Origin: Sediminibacterium sp. TEGAF015
GTDB taxonomy: Bacteria > Bacteroidota > Bacteroidia > Chitinophagales > Chitinophagaceae
Assembly: GCF_025997995.1 (NCBI RefSeq)
Contig: NZ_AP026683.1
Location: 310,501 to 374,500 of the forward strand
DNA length: 64,000 nt
Reading direction: 5' to 3'
Position 1 is the first letter of the stretch; each line of letters opens with the position of its first letter. A program made the translations under genes and the position numbers. Positions 46,219 to 54,942 of this stretch are shown one piece after another. Below the pieces are notes generated by a model. That model did no database searches. It saw nothing but the letters and a program-made list of their open reading frames with translations, and was not told the DNA's origin.

Positions 46219-47361
46219 ATGCGTTTGCTGATTTTCATTTTCCTTCTTATTAGTTGCACTAAAGCTATGTTTGCTCAGGAATTCCACACAGCCAATAAAA
46301 AAGCCACTTCGCAGACTGTAAAACTGTATAACAACTTATTCCGGATTTTGCCACAGGGAATTCTTTTTGGACACCAGGATGATCTGGCATATGGCCTGGG
46401 CTGGGAATATATACAAGATAAAAGCTGTGTGCAGGATGCTGTTGGCGAATATCCAGCCATGTATGGCTGGGAGCTGGGCGATCTGGAGTTGGATGCTATT
46501 CACAATCTGGATAGTGTACCATTTCAAAAAATGAAGGCATTTATACAAGAAGGGTATAAGCGTGGCGGGGTGATTACAATTAGCTGGCACGCAAATAATC
46601 CCGTAACAGGGAAAAATGCCTGGGATATTTCCGGCAATGCAGTTTCTGCCATTATTCCGGGCGGTCATATGCATGAAAAATACAAAAGCTGGTTAGATAA
46701 GATAGCCGGTTTTCTAATGGATGTAAAAACTCAAGGAGGAGAGTTTATACCTGTTATTTTCAGACCATTTCATGAACTGACAGGAAACTGGTTCTGGTGG
46801 TGTCAAAATGTTTGTACTCCTGAGGAATATAAGTCGCTTTGGAAATTCACTTTTGATTATTTAACCAATATCAAGCAGCTTAATCATTTATTGTGGGCTT
46901 ATAATCCCGAGAAATTTGAAAGTGAAGCCCAGTTTTTACAATACTATCCGGGCGATGAATATGTAGACATAATGAGTTTTGATTTTTATCAATATGGTGA
47001 TCCCTCTAATAACACTGATTTTGAAACAACCCTTGACAAGCGATTGTTGATTCTTACCAAACTATCCAAAGAAAGAAAAAAACTGCCTGCATTGGCTGAA
47101 ACAGGATTTATGAATATCCCTTATCCTGAATGGTTTACCAAAAAACTCATGAAGGGGATTGGGAATCATGCCATTTCATATGTTCATCTCTGGAGAGACG
47201 GAGGATTGGTAAATGGCACAGGACAATATCGATTTGCGCCTTCTCAGGATCATTTTATTCCAGTGGGCAGAGACCCTGCTTTTATGGATTTTTACAAATT
47301 GTATATTTCAGATAAGTTCATTTTCGGCAATAAAGTTCAGCAACTAAACTTGTACAAATGA
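46219..47361 (+). CDS. Glycoside hydrolase family 26, probable beta-mannanase
   Basis: 380 residues from the ATG at 46219; a TTG 18 nt earlier is less likely. The leader could be a lipoprotein signal (LLISC) or be cut after MFAQ. The GH26 barrel shows the acid/base E186 in FRPFHELTGNWFWW and the nucleophile E294 in LAETGFM. Such enzymes cut beta-1,4-mannan. No SusC/SusD genes are nearby. It heads a four-gene operon: its stop overlaps the YciI-like start by 4 nt. A 6-bp hairpin (46198-46203/46207-46212) sits just before the start. Confidence 0.9.
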   Translation: MRLLIFIFLLISCTKAMFAQEFHTANKKATSQTVKLYNNLFRILPQGILFGHQDDLAYGLGWEYIQDKSCVQDAVGEYPAMYGWELGDLELDAIHNLDSVPFQKMKAFIQEGYKRGGVITISWHANNPVTGKNAWDISGNAVSAIIPGGHMHEKYKSWLDKIAGFLMDVKTQGGEFIPVIFRPFHELTGNWFWWCQNVCTPEEYKSLWKFTFDYLTNIKQLNHLLWAYNPEKFESEAQFLQYYPGDEYVDIMSFDFYQYGDPSNNTDFETTLDKRLLILTKLSKERKKLPALAETGFMNIPYPEWFTKKLMKGIGNHAISYVHLWRDGGLVNGTGQYRFAPSQDHFIPVGRDPAFMDFYKLYISDKFIFGNKVQQLNLYK

Positions 47362-47807
47362 GATGCATTTTATTTTTAATCGGGACTTGGCTTTCGTTAA
47401 GTTTAACAGCTCAATCTTCTGTTTTTGATGAATCTTTAGCTAAGAAACTGGGAGCAGATGACTATGGAATGAAGCAGTATATGCTTGTAATATTAAAAAC
47501 CGGAAACAATACAACGCAGGATAAAAAATTTATTGATAGCTGTTTTTCCGGGCATATGAGCAATATGAATCTAATGGTAAAGGCAGATAAATTAGTAGTT
47601 GCAGGGCCTATAGGTAAAAATGAAAAAATGTACCGGGGTATCTTTATTCTAAACGTTGCCACTAAAAATGAAGCTGAAAAACTATTGAAAACAGATCCTG
47701 CTGTAAACGCCGGATTATTGGATGCTGAATATTTTCCCTGGTATGGGTCTGCAGCATTAGCAACCTATTTACCCAACGTTGAAAAAGTAACAAAGAAAAA
47801 TTTTTAG
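47358..47807 (+). CDS. Secreted YciI-like protein
   Basis: 149 residues: a signal peptide (about 1-18, SLTAQ) followed by a YCII-type ferredoxin-like domain. Typical family features are a strand YMLVILKTG, a helix with FSGHMSNMNLMV, LVVAGPIG, and EAEKLLKTDPAVNAGLLDAEYFPW at the end. YciI-like proteins are usually cytoplasmic with an active-site His-Asp pair; a secreted version is unusual. It is the second gene of the GH26 operon. Confidence 0.8.
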   Translation: MRCILFLIGTWLSLSLTAQSSVFDESLAKKLGADDYGMKQYMLVILKTGNNTTQDKKFIDSCFSGHMSNMNLMVKADKLVVAGPIGKNEKMYRGIFILNVATKNEAEKLLKTDPAVNAGLLDAEYFPWYGSAALATYLPNVEKVTKKNF

Positions 47808-47808
47808 T

Positions 47809-48267
47809 ATGAATCGTTTGCAGCAATTAGTTCTTGAGTTGGAATCATTTGTTCCATATGCAGAAAAAATAAATCCTTCCGTTTCTGAAGCTAATGTTGG
47901 TTGGCATATTGATCATTCTTTATTAGTTATCAATCAAATTGTGAAAGCAATGGATATGTCGGATCCGGAGGCGTATCAGTACCATTTTAATTTTAAACGC
48001 TGGATAGCATTTACGCTTAAAAAATTTCCTAGAGGGGTAGCTAAAGCTCCCAAACAGGTCAGGCCAGTGGAAGCATTTGATGCTGATAAAATTTCAGCGT
48101 CTATTGAACATACAAATAACAGTCTGGCAGTTTTTACTACATTGCAGCCTAATCAGTTTTTTGTGCATCCTTTCTTTGGGAAGCTGAATCAGAAGGCAGC
48201 ACTAAAAATGCTTACAATACATACGGCACATCATTTGGCCATTATAAAAGATATAATAAAAAAGTAA
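47809..48267 (+). CDS. DUF1569/DinB-like protein
   Basis: 152 residues, helical. Possible metal ligands of the DinB-like fold are in VGWHIDHSLLVINQI (about 30-45) and in LTIHTAHHLAIIKDI at the C-terminus, with VHPFFGKL between. DUF1569 proteins have no established function. It begins 1 nt after the YciI-like stop and ends 5 bp before the dehydrogenase gene. Confidence 0.8.
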   Translation: MNRLQQLVLELESFVPYAEKINPSVSEANVGWHIDHSLLVINQIVKAMDMSDPEAYQYHFNFKRWIAFTLKKFPRGVAKAPKQVRPVEAFDADKISASIEHTNNSLAVFTTLQPNQFFVHPFFGKLNQKAALKMLTIHTAHHLAIIKDIIKK

Positions 48268-48272
48268 AGAAA

Positions 48273-49316
48273 ATGATACAAGCAAAAGGGTATGGTGCAA
48301 CAAGCAAAGACAGTGAAATTGTGCCGTTGGAATTCAACAGAAAATCTTTAGGAGAGTCAGATGTTTTAATTGACATTTTATACTGCGGTATTTGTCATTC
48401 AGATATTCACACGGCAAGAGGCGAATGGGGCGCAGCTATTTACCCGGTAGTACCCGGGCATGAAATTGTAGGGAAAGTAATGCAGGTGGGAGCATCTGTT
48501 ACGAAATTTAAAGTAGGGGATATAGCCGGTGTTGGCGTATTTGTAGATTCCTGTAGAACCTGCAATCCATGTAAAAAAGGTATGGAACAATATTGTGAAG
48601 AAGGAATGGTTCCTACTTATAATGGATATTACCGCGACAAGCTAACCCTTACTTACGGAGGATATTCCAATTGCTATGTGATTGATGAAAAATATACTTT
48701 GCACATTCCTCAAAAGGAGAATCTTGCCGGGGTAGCTCCGTTATTGTGTGCCGGTATTACTACGTATTCTCCTTTGAAATTTGCTGGAGTTGGTAAGGGA
48801 CATAAAGTTGCCGTGCTGGGTTTAGGTGGTTTGGGACATATGGCTGTTAAGTTTGCAGCTTCATTTGGCGCAGAAGTTACGATGTTGAGCACATCTCCTT
48901 CCAAAGAAGCAGATGCCAAAAAATTAGGCGCGCATCATTTTGCATTATCAACGGATCCTGCACAAATGAAAGCCTTAAAAGGCAAGTTTGATTTTATCCT
49001 CAATACTGTAGCAGCAAAACATGATATGAATAAATTTCTAGATCTGCTTACACTGGATGGTAAAATGTTAATAGTTGGTATCCCCCCAGAGGAATCTGCG
49101 TACAATGCCGCTAAATTAATTTCTAAAAGAAGAAGTATTATTGGGTCTATGATTGGTGGAATTGCAGAAACACAGGAAATGCTGGACTATTGTGCAGCAC
49201 ATAATATTTATTCGGACATAGAACTAATTAGTGCACAGGACATTAATAAAGCATATGAACGTGTTATTAATTCAGATGTGAAGTACCGCTTTGTAATTGA
49301 TATGAAAACCCTTTAG
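48273..49316 (+). CDS. Zinc-dependent NAD(P) alcohol dehydrogenase, cinnamyl-alcohol type
   Basis: 347 residues of the medium-chain dehydrogenase family. Catalytic zinc ligands are in CGICHSDIHTARGEWG and PGHEIVGKV. The structural zinc is held by the four Cys in CRTCNPCKKGMEQYC. The cofactor fold is GLGGLGHMAVKFAASFGAEV. The sequence resembles YahK/AdhC-type aldehyde reductases that prefer NADPH. Last gene of the GH26 operon; its stop overlaps the convergent RidA stop by 4 nt. Confidence 0.92.
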   Translation: MIQAKGYGATSKDSEIVPLEFNRKSLGESDVLIDILYCGICHSDIHTARGEWGAAIYPVVPGHEIVGKVMQVGASVTKFKVGDIAGVGVFVDSCRTCNPCKKGMEQYCEEGMVPTYNGYYRDKLTLTYGGYSNCYVIDEKYTLHIPQKENLAGVAPLLCAGITTYSPLKFAGVGKGHKVAVLGLGGLGHMAVKFAASFGAEVTMLSTSPSKEADAKKLGAHHFALSTDPAQMKALKGKFDFILNTVAAKHDMNKFLDLLTLDGKMLIVGIPPEESAYNAAKLISKRRSIIGSMIGGIAETQEMLDYCAAHNIYSDIELISAQDINKAYERVINSDVKYRFVIDMKTL

Positions 49317-49828
49317 TCGGTTACTTCAACAATCAGTTCAACTTCAACAGCCATATTAAAGGGAAGGGTGTTGGTTCCTATTGCGGAACGGGCATGCTTC
49401 CCTTTTTCGCCTAAAGCCAATACCATTAAATCTGAAAATCCGTTCATGACTTTAGGTTGATCATAAAAGTCGGAAGCGCTGTTTACCAACCCAAGTACCT
49501 TTACGATTCTTTTGATTTTACTCAGGTCCCCCAATTCTTTTTTTAACACCGCTAACTGATTGATTGCGGTTAATCTGGCAGCAGCATATCCTTGCTCTAT
49601 ACTTAAGTCAGCTCCAAGTTTGCCTGTTATGTATTTACCCTGCGAATCTGATGGTCCTTTTCCTGACAGAAAAACCAGATTCCCTGTCCTTACTGCATTC
49701 ACATAATTGGCAACAGGTGTAGATACCGTTGGGATTACTATACCAGCTGCTGATAGTTTTTCTTCCGGGGTTTGTGCTACTACCTGCACACTTACGAATA
49801 GGCTTATCAGGATGAGAATTTTTTTCAT
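49313..49828 (-). CDS. Exported RidA/YjgF-family protein
   Basis: 171 residues from the ATG at 49828 (MKKILILISLF); the frame extends 45 codons further but overlaps the DUF167 gene. A signal peptide (1-18, cut after VVAQ) precedes a complete RidA domain: VFLSGKGPSDSQGKYITGKLG in the middle, VKVLGLVNSASDFYDQP, and HARSAIGTNTLPFNMAVEVE, which contains the conserved Arg that binds the carboxylate of reactive imines. RidA normally clears enamines in the cytoplasm; this one should be periplasmic. Confidence 0.9.
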   Translation of the reverse strand: MKKILILISLFVSVQVVAQTPEEKLSAAGIVIPTVSTPVANYVNAVRTGNLVFLSGKGPSDSQGKYITGKLGADLSIEQGYAAARLTAINQLAVLKKELGDLSKIKRIVKVLGLVNSASDFYDQPKVMNGFSDLMVLALGEKGKHARSAIGTNTLPFNMAVEVELIVEVTD

Positions 49829-49829
49829 T

Positions 49830-50123
49830 TTAACATGTTTTTTGTATAAATGACGGAATATGTTTGGGTTGGTGAATTTTAATTTTCTTATTAGGAATAT
49901 ATTCTCCGGAGACAAGTTCCACTGACTGTTTGGGAACTTTAAACAATTCAGCCAGATACCCAATTAAAAATGCCGTGGCTTTACCTTTTTCTGGTTGGGT
50001 TGCAATGGCAACTTTTAATTGGTTTCCTTTTACTTTTCCAATTTGATTCATTTTAGCGCCAGCCGTAACCAATAAGTTGAGCATCAGATCTTCCCCCTGC
50101 CATGTGTAGAATGATTCACTCAT
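49830..50123 (-). CDS. DUF167 (YggU) family protein
   Basis: 97 residues with the small alpha/beta DUF167 fold: LLVTAGAKMNQIGK at the start, LKVAIATQPEKGKATAFLIGYLAE in the middle, and VELVSGEYIPNKKIKI. Function unknown. Its stop is 1 nt before the RidA start, and the thioredoxin-DUF1684 gene ends 27 bp upstream, so the three may share a transcript. Confidence 0.85.
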   Translation of the reverse strand: MSESFYTWQGEDLMLNLLVTAGAKMNQIGKVKGNQLKVAIATQPEKGKATAFLIGYLAELFKVPKQSVELVSGEYIPNKKIKIHQPKHIPSFIQKTC

Positions 50124-50150
50124 TGGATAATGCCGTTTAAAATTTTGCTA

Positions 50151-52202
50151 TTAATGGTGTTCATACATTTTCTCACCTGCCATAACGCCAAACGGTAGTA
50201 TGTTCTGCGGAGGTGGGATGGGGCAGGTAGCAAATGGGGTAAATACACAAGGAGGATTATACGCCATATTAAAGTCTATATGAAAATCATCTTTTTCTGC
50301 TTCTGTTTTGGGGATGTATAAAAATCTTCCTGCTGCATAAGTACTGTTTCCTGAAGTATTGTCCCCCATAACCACTAGTAAATAATCTCCTTCTGATATA
50401 GCATCAAGCGTGTAAAAAATTCCTTTGTACTCAAAACGGATTTTTCCTGCCAGCTCTGTCGGGTTTTCCTGTCCTAAAGCGTTCTTGATAATAATATTTT
50501 GTTTAAATGCGGGTTTAATAAACTGTGCTTTTATTTTCCAGCTACTATCTGTTGGAAAATAATTGATACCCTTAAAACGGGTTAGGTTTGCTGATTGGAG
50601 ATCTCTTAAACGAATGCCGATTTTTTCACTCCTTTTAATGATATTGAATTGCAATGAACCGCTTGACACAATTGCTGCCTCCCCAGGATTACTGAAGATT
50701 AGGGTTTTCCTTGTTATCCTTTTTCTATTGATGGTAAATGCTGTATTTGCATCTGGTACCAGCCAAACAGAGTCACCCTTTCTTAAAAAGTATCCTGCTT
50801 GGAGACTGATTTTGGTTTTGGGAAAAACGATAGCATTTTTTTTGTCAGCACCAACGGTATTGTTGCCTTCTTCCAGCCAGAACAATCCTTCTAAATTTAA
50901 CCATCCATCTGTTGCTTTTAATGCCCTCACTCTTGCTCTTTTCCAATCTTCAATCTGATCTGCATGAGACTTTTGTAAAAGGGCATCTACATGATGATTA
51001 AAACTGTCTTTGAATTGTTGAAAATATGCACCTGTTGCAGGTCCGGAAAACCCAGCATGAATATTTTGTATAGTTCTGTCTGATCTTATGAAAAGGGTAG
51101 TGGGGAATCCGGTGAAATTGCTGAGAAAGGGGAAGGTTTGTAAAACAGAATTTCCATTGGATTCTCCACCGAATACCTGCTCGTATTCAATGTCGAATTT
51201 TTCTTTGAATCGGGTCATGGTTTTTTGTGCATAGGCATAGTTGTTTACTATTTCAAACTGTGTAGTAATGATTTCAATACCTCTTTGCTTATTTTTCTTG
51301 TACCAGTCCGATAAAAAAATAGCTTCGTCAGCGCAATTGGGACACCAGGTACCACCTATGGTCAGGATTACCGGTTTATTGAAATAGGCGGAGTCATCTA
51401 GGCTGATTTTTTTGCCCTTCGCATTCATTAAACTAAATTGAATAGGGGCCGTATAATCTTTCAGCCTGGTTAATGTAGAAGGATCAGGTAGGCGGGCTTG
51501 TTCATTTTTATAAGCCCTGATTAGTTGTACTGTTTTTAATCCCTGTTGAACCCCCTTGATGGAACCATCGGGTTCTATACTCCCCATGAACATGAGTGGA
51601 GAGTATCCGATAAACAAAGAAAATTTAAACTGGTTACCTTGTACACGACCATAGGAATAACGGCTATCTCCACTGGGTCTTAAAAAAGTAACACCGCCGG
51701 TGTTTTTATCCTGTGTAAATAATCCAATGGCTTTAACCTGCTTGCCGGAATCATTCGTAAATACTACATCGTATTTTCCTGCAAGGTTTGCCGGAGCAGT
51801 GTTATTATCCCAAATAAACCTTTCTTCGTTATTGGGTTCTGCGTAAATCGGAAAAGCATCCTCTCCGGATTGTCTTCTCCAGATTCCTTTCCAGCGTTTA
51901 TCTTTTGTAATGCCCAAAACCATTACCCTGTCGAATTGATTAATCCATACCTGTATACTATCTTTAACTTTTACCAATTTACCTCCGTAATACAATTCTT
52001 TTCCATTTAAGAAATAGACAGAAAGTTTTCCTGAGCTATCTTCCTGAACTGAAAAATTAAATGGAATTTCTTCTCCGTTATATAATGGGAATGCGCCTCT
52101 CCAGTTGCCTTTTATTTCTGTTAAAGGCTGACTGCTTACCCATAGAAAAGCAAAGCTCATTGCCATAACACCAATCATTCTATAATATAACTTTTTGCTC
52201 AT
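50151..52202 (-). CDS. Fusion: lipocalin-like region, thioredoxin-like domain and DUF1684
   Basis: 683 residues with a signal peptide (about 1-25). Part one (about 28-235) is beta-rich (IKGNWRGAFPLYNGEEIPF, then a second similar repeat from AGKYDVVFTND). Part two (about 250-405) is a TlpA/redoxin-like domain with the redox pair C287/C290 in GTWCPNCADEA. Part three (about 420-683) is DUF1684, recognised by DGWLNLEGLFWLEEGNNTVG and the closing DFNMAYNPPCVFTPFATCP. It should act in the periplasm. I know of no defined role for this combination. Confidence 0.85.
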   Translation of the reverse strand: MSKKLYYRMIGVMAMSFAFLWVSSQPLTEIKGNWRGAFPLYNGEEIPFNFSVQEDSSGKLSVYFLNGKELYYGGKLVKVKDSIQVWINQFDRVMVLGITKDKRWKGIWRRQSGEDAFPIYAEPNNEERFIWDNNTAPANLAGKYDVVFTNDSGKQVKAIGLFTQDKNTGGVTFLRPSGDSRYSYGRVQGNQFKFSLFIGYSPLMFMGSIEPDGSIKGVQQGLKTVQLIRAYKNEQARLPDPSTLTRLKDYTAPIQFSLMNAKGKKISLDDSAYFNKPVILTIGGTWCPNCADEAIFLSDWYKKNKQRGIEIITTQFEIVNNYAYAQKTMTRFKEKFDIEYEQVFGGESNGNSVLQTFPFLSNFTGFPTTLFIRSDRTIQNIHAGFSGPATGAYFQQFKDSFNHHVDALLQKSHADQIEDWKRARVRALKATDGWLNLEGLFWLEEGNNTVGADKKNAIVFPKTKISLQAGYFLRKGDSVWLVPDANTAFTINRKRITRKTLIFSNPGEAAIVSSGSLQFNIIKRSEKIGIRLRDLQSANLTRFKGINYFPTDSSWKIKAQFIKPAFKQNIIIKNALGQENPTELAGKIRFEYKGIFYTLDAISEGDYLLVVMGDNTSGNSTYAAGRFLYIPKTEAEKDDFHIDFNMAYNPPCVFTPFATCPIPPPQNILPFGVMAGEKMYEHH

Positions 52203-52333
52203 ATAATTTTTTTCGAATTCGTTGCTGTCTTAAACGTCAGTTAATTTACTTACCAACCCTTTACAAGTTTTGTGCTAAAAATGTTTGGATGGTATTTTGT
52301 CTTTAATTTGAATGCAAAACAAATTTACCCAAT

Positions 52334-52666
52334 ATGGTTAAGACTATCGCTTTGTTATTGTTATCTAACATTTTCATGACATATGCCTGGTATGGACACT
52401 TAAAAGACCAGCAGATACCTATATGGAAAGCAATAGTAGTCAGTTGGTTGATTGCTTTTTTTGAATATTGTTTGATGGTGCCCGCCAATAGAATTGGTTA
52501 TAACAATGGTATGAATGGCTTTCAGCTGAAAATTACCCAGGAGGTTATTACGCTTGTTGTGTTCAGTTTTTTTGCGGTTTTGTATTTGAAAGAACCATTT
52601 CAAAGCAAATACCTGATTAGTTTTCTGTTTATTCTGGGGGCAGTTTATTTTGCATTTAAAAAATAA
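52334..52666 (+). CDS. DUF486 (DMT-type) small membrane protein
   Basis: 110 residues with four membrane helices, the size of the DUF486 family, a half-size relative of drug/metabolite transporters. Typical segments are LLLLSNIFMTYAWYGHLK, WLIAFFEYCLMVPANRIGY and LKEPFQSKYLISFLFILG. The function is not established; dimerisation is expected. It converges on yraN with a 3-bp gap. Confidence 0.88.
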   Translation: MVKTIALLLLSNIFMTYAWYGHLKDQQIPIWKAIVVSWLIAFFEYCLMVPANRIGYNNGMNGFQLKITQEVITLVVFSFFAVLYLKEPFQSKYLISFLFILGAVYFAFKK

Positions 52667-52669
52667 GAT

Positions 52670-53029
52670 TTATCCGTATACATCCTCAAAATGTGTAATA
52701 TTCAAACAAATCGAACCTGAGAAACAGACAGCAATCACGTCAAACTGAATTCTTTTGTAGGAAGGATGCAGGTAATGATAGTGTGTAGCGGCAATTCTTA
52801 CTCTTTTCATCTTTTTTTTCAGAATATTTTCTTCAGGAAAACCAAATTGGAGAGACCCCCTTGATTTGACTTCTATAAAGAAGAGTTGCTGGTTCTTTGT
52901 GGCTATAATATCTATTTCAAGTCTCTTGAAACGCCAATTGCGTTCGAGCAGCATAAAGCCCTTTGTAATCAAATGCGATGCAGCTATTTCTTCTCCCTGT
53001 TTGCCTAATGCCAGGTGATTCTTTTCCAT
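52670..53029 (-). CDS. YraN (UPF0102) family nuclease-like protein
   Basis: 119 residues with the PD-(D/E)xK core: GKQGEEIAASHLITKGFMLLERNW at the N-terminus, then RLEIDIIATKNQQLFFIEVKSR with the acidic and Lys residues of the nuclease motif. The family is often called a putative endonuclease or Holliday-junction resolvase-like protein, without firm proof. It is divergent from manA (51-bp gap). Confidence 0.9.
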   Translation of the reverse strand: MEKNHLALGKQGEEIAASHLITKGFMLLERNWRFKRLEIDIIATKNQQLFFIEVKSRGSLQFGFPEENILKKKMKRVRIAATHYHYLHPSYKRIQFDVIAVCFSGSICLNITHFEDVYG

Positions 53030-53080
53030 GAATACAAGATATTCAGCGAATTCACGTTAATAGGAGTATAAATACTGTTT

Positions 53081-54289
53081 ATGGAAAGCAAGGAACGGAT
53101 TTTTAAATTGAAAGGTGTGGTGCAACATTATGCCTGGGGTGGGTTTAGTTTTATTCCTGAATTATTGGGTATGGCCCCCGACCTTTCCAAACCCTCAGCG
53201 GAATACTGGATGGGAGCGCATTCCTCTGCCCCCTCACAGGTTTCCCGGACCGATTCCTGGCAGCAATTGAATGAACTCATCAGTGCCAATCCTTCAGATG
53301 CACTACAGCATTCTGTAGTAGAAAAATTTGGAGAATTACCCTACCTTTTTAAAGTGCTGGATGTAAAAGATATGTTATCTATTCAAGTTCATCCTACGAA
53401 GGAGAATGCCGAAATAGGATATGACGAAGAAAACAAAGCGGGTATTCCACTGAATGCTCCGCACCGGAATTACAAAGACAGGAATCACAAACCAGAAGTA
53501 ATGGTGGCTTTAAGTGATTTCTGGTTGTTGCACGGATTTAAAAGCAAGCAGCAGTTGGAAGATACCCTGCAAAATACCCAGGAGTTAACCGTTCTACTCC
53601 CCTTATTTAGAAAAGAGGGAATCAAAGGCTTATATCAGTTTGTAATGGAGATGGATCAGGTAGACGTAGATAATCTGCTGACACCGTTGGTTAAACGTGC
53701 TATCAGAGTAAAAAAGGAAGGAAGCATTACCAAGCATAGTCCCTGTTGGTGGGCAGCGAAACTGTATGAGGGAACGGGCATTCCTGAACATATTGACCGA
53801 GGTATTTTCAGTATTTTCTTTTTTAATGTTGTTCAGGTAAATCCTGGAGAGGCAGTGTTTCAGAAAGCTGGGGTGCCGCACGCATATCTAGAAGGTCAGA
53901 ATATAGAATTGATGGCCAATAGCGACAATGTTTTAAGAGGAGGACTAACCCCTAAACACGTTGATGTTCCAGAACTAATGAAGCACACATTATTTGAAGA
54001 AGTGGTACCACAAGTAATGAAGGGAGTATCCGTTATGCCGGGCGAAATCAATTATCCCTGTCCGGTTCCTGACTTCGGACTTAGTAAAATTACGCTGGAT
54101 CAGGGGATGGAATTCCATTCAGAAACCTTTTCATTGGAAATATTCATTGTAACAGAAGGTTCTATCGTAATCAATCAAAATATGGTGTTGAAGAAAGGGG
54201 AGTGCGCTGCTATCTTAGCTAAAACAAAATATTCTCTGTTGGCACCCGGTCATGCAACTGTTTTCAAAGCATTTGTTCCTATATGCTAA
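53081..54289 (+). CDS. manA: Mannose-6-phosphate isomerase, class I
   Basis: 402 residues. It interconverts fructose-6-phosphate and mannose-6-phosphate in the cytoplasm. Zinc-site motifs are LSIQVHPTKENAEIGYDEE, NHKPEVMVAL and the C-terminal AGVPHAYLEGQNIELMANSDN. The N-terminal LKGVVQHYAWGG and AEYWMGAHSSAPS are typical of class I enzymes. It may link to the GH26 mannanase 7 kb away, but they are not in one operon. Confidence 0.95.
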   Translation: MESKERIFKLKGVVQHYAWGGFSFIPELLGMAPDLSKPSAEYWMGAHSSAPSQVSRTDSWQQLNELISANPSDALQHSVVEKFGELPYLFKVLDVKDMLSIQVHPTKENAEIGYDEENKAGIPLNAPHRNYKDRNHKPEVMVALSDFWLLHGFKSKQQLEDTLQNTQELTVLLPLFRKEGIKGLYQFVMEMDQVDVDNLLTPLVKRAIRVKKEGSITKHSPCWWAAKLYEGTGIPEHIDRGIFSIFFFNVVQVNPGEAVFQKAGVPHAYLEGQNIELMANSDNVLRGGLTPKHVDVPELMKHTLFEEVVPQVMKGVSVMPGEINYPCPVPDFGLSKITLDQGMEFHSETFSLEIFIVTEGSIVINQNMVLKKGECAAILAKTKYSLLAPGHATVFKAFVPIC

Positions 54290-54341
54290 GGATTATTCAC
54301 ATAATGGGTAAAAATGACTGTGGTTCTTAATGGAATACGCT

Positions 54342-54349
54342 TATTTTTG
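54342..54349 (+). promoter_or_regulatory. Predicted promoter of the DUF6580 gene (TATTTTTG)
   Basis: Exact -7 consensus, 17 nt upstream of the ATG at 54367. No -33 TTTG at standard spacing. Confidence 0.4.
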
Positions 54350-54366
54350 CTTTGAAATTGACAACG

Positions 54367-54927
54367 ATGAAACTGAACAGACAATTTATATTTTCTTTAG
54401 TATTGATGGTTTTAGCATCTGCTATTTACCGTGTATTCCCTAACAGACCAATGGGCTTTGCCCCACAGATGGCTATCGCAATTTTTGCTGGTTCTTTGTT
54501 TGTGAAGCATAAAAAACTGGCTTTTCTTATGCCATTGTTGTCAATGTTTATTTCAGACAGTCTGTATCAGATATTATACATCAATGAACTTAGTTCTATC
54601 TCCGGATTTTATGCGGGTCAGTGGAAAAACTATCTTTTAATTATTGGACTAACCAGCTTCGGATTCCTGGTGAATCAAAATAAAATAGCTTCTATTTTGG
54701 GTGCATCTTTGGCGGCACCAACTGTATATTTTATCCTTTCCAACGGATTGGTTTGGTTAGGTGGTGGCGGATGGCACAGACCTAAAACTTTGGAAGGTTT
54801 GATGATGACTTATGCAGATGGTCTTCCTTTTTATCCCAATAGCATTTATTCAACGCTGTTTTTCAGCGCGGTATTTTTTATCAGCTGGATGTTGATTAAA
54901 AAAGCGAATACAGTTAAGTTAGCTTAA
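54367..54927 (+). CDS. DUF6580 family membrane protein
   Basis: 186 residues from the ATG at 54367 (MKLNRQFIF); a TTG five codons earlier is less likely. About five membrane helices. The typical opening YRVFPNRPMGFAPQMAIAIFAGSLF and the later MTYADGLPFYPNSIYSTLFFSAVFF fit DUF6580, thought to be ECF-transporter S-component-like (putative transport). No T or A components are nearby. It ends 15 bp from the convergent rnhA stop. Confidence 0.85.
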   Translation: MKLNRQFIFSLVLMVLASAIYRVFPNRPMGFAPQMAIAIFAGSLFVKHKKLAFLMPLLSMFISDSLYQILYINELSSISGFYAGQWKNYLLIIGLTSFGFLVNQNKIASILGASLAAPTVYFILSNGLVWLGGGGWHRPKTLEGLMMTYADGLPFYPNSIYSTLFFSAVFFISWMLIKKANTVKLA

Positions 54928-54942
54928 TTCTTTTTTTCAGTT

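Noticed and set aside
45992..46231. Open frame of 79 codons crossing the tRNA gene
   Set aside because: It runs through the complete tRNA-Val cloverleaf and its terminator, so it is a chance frame.
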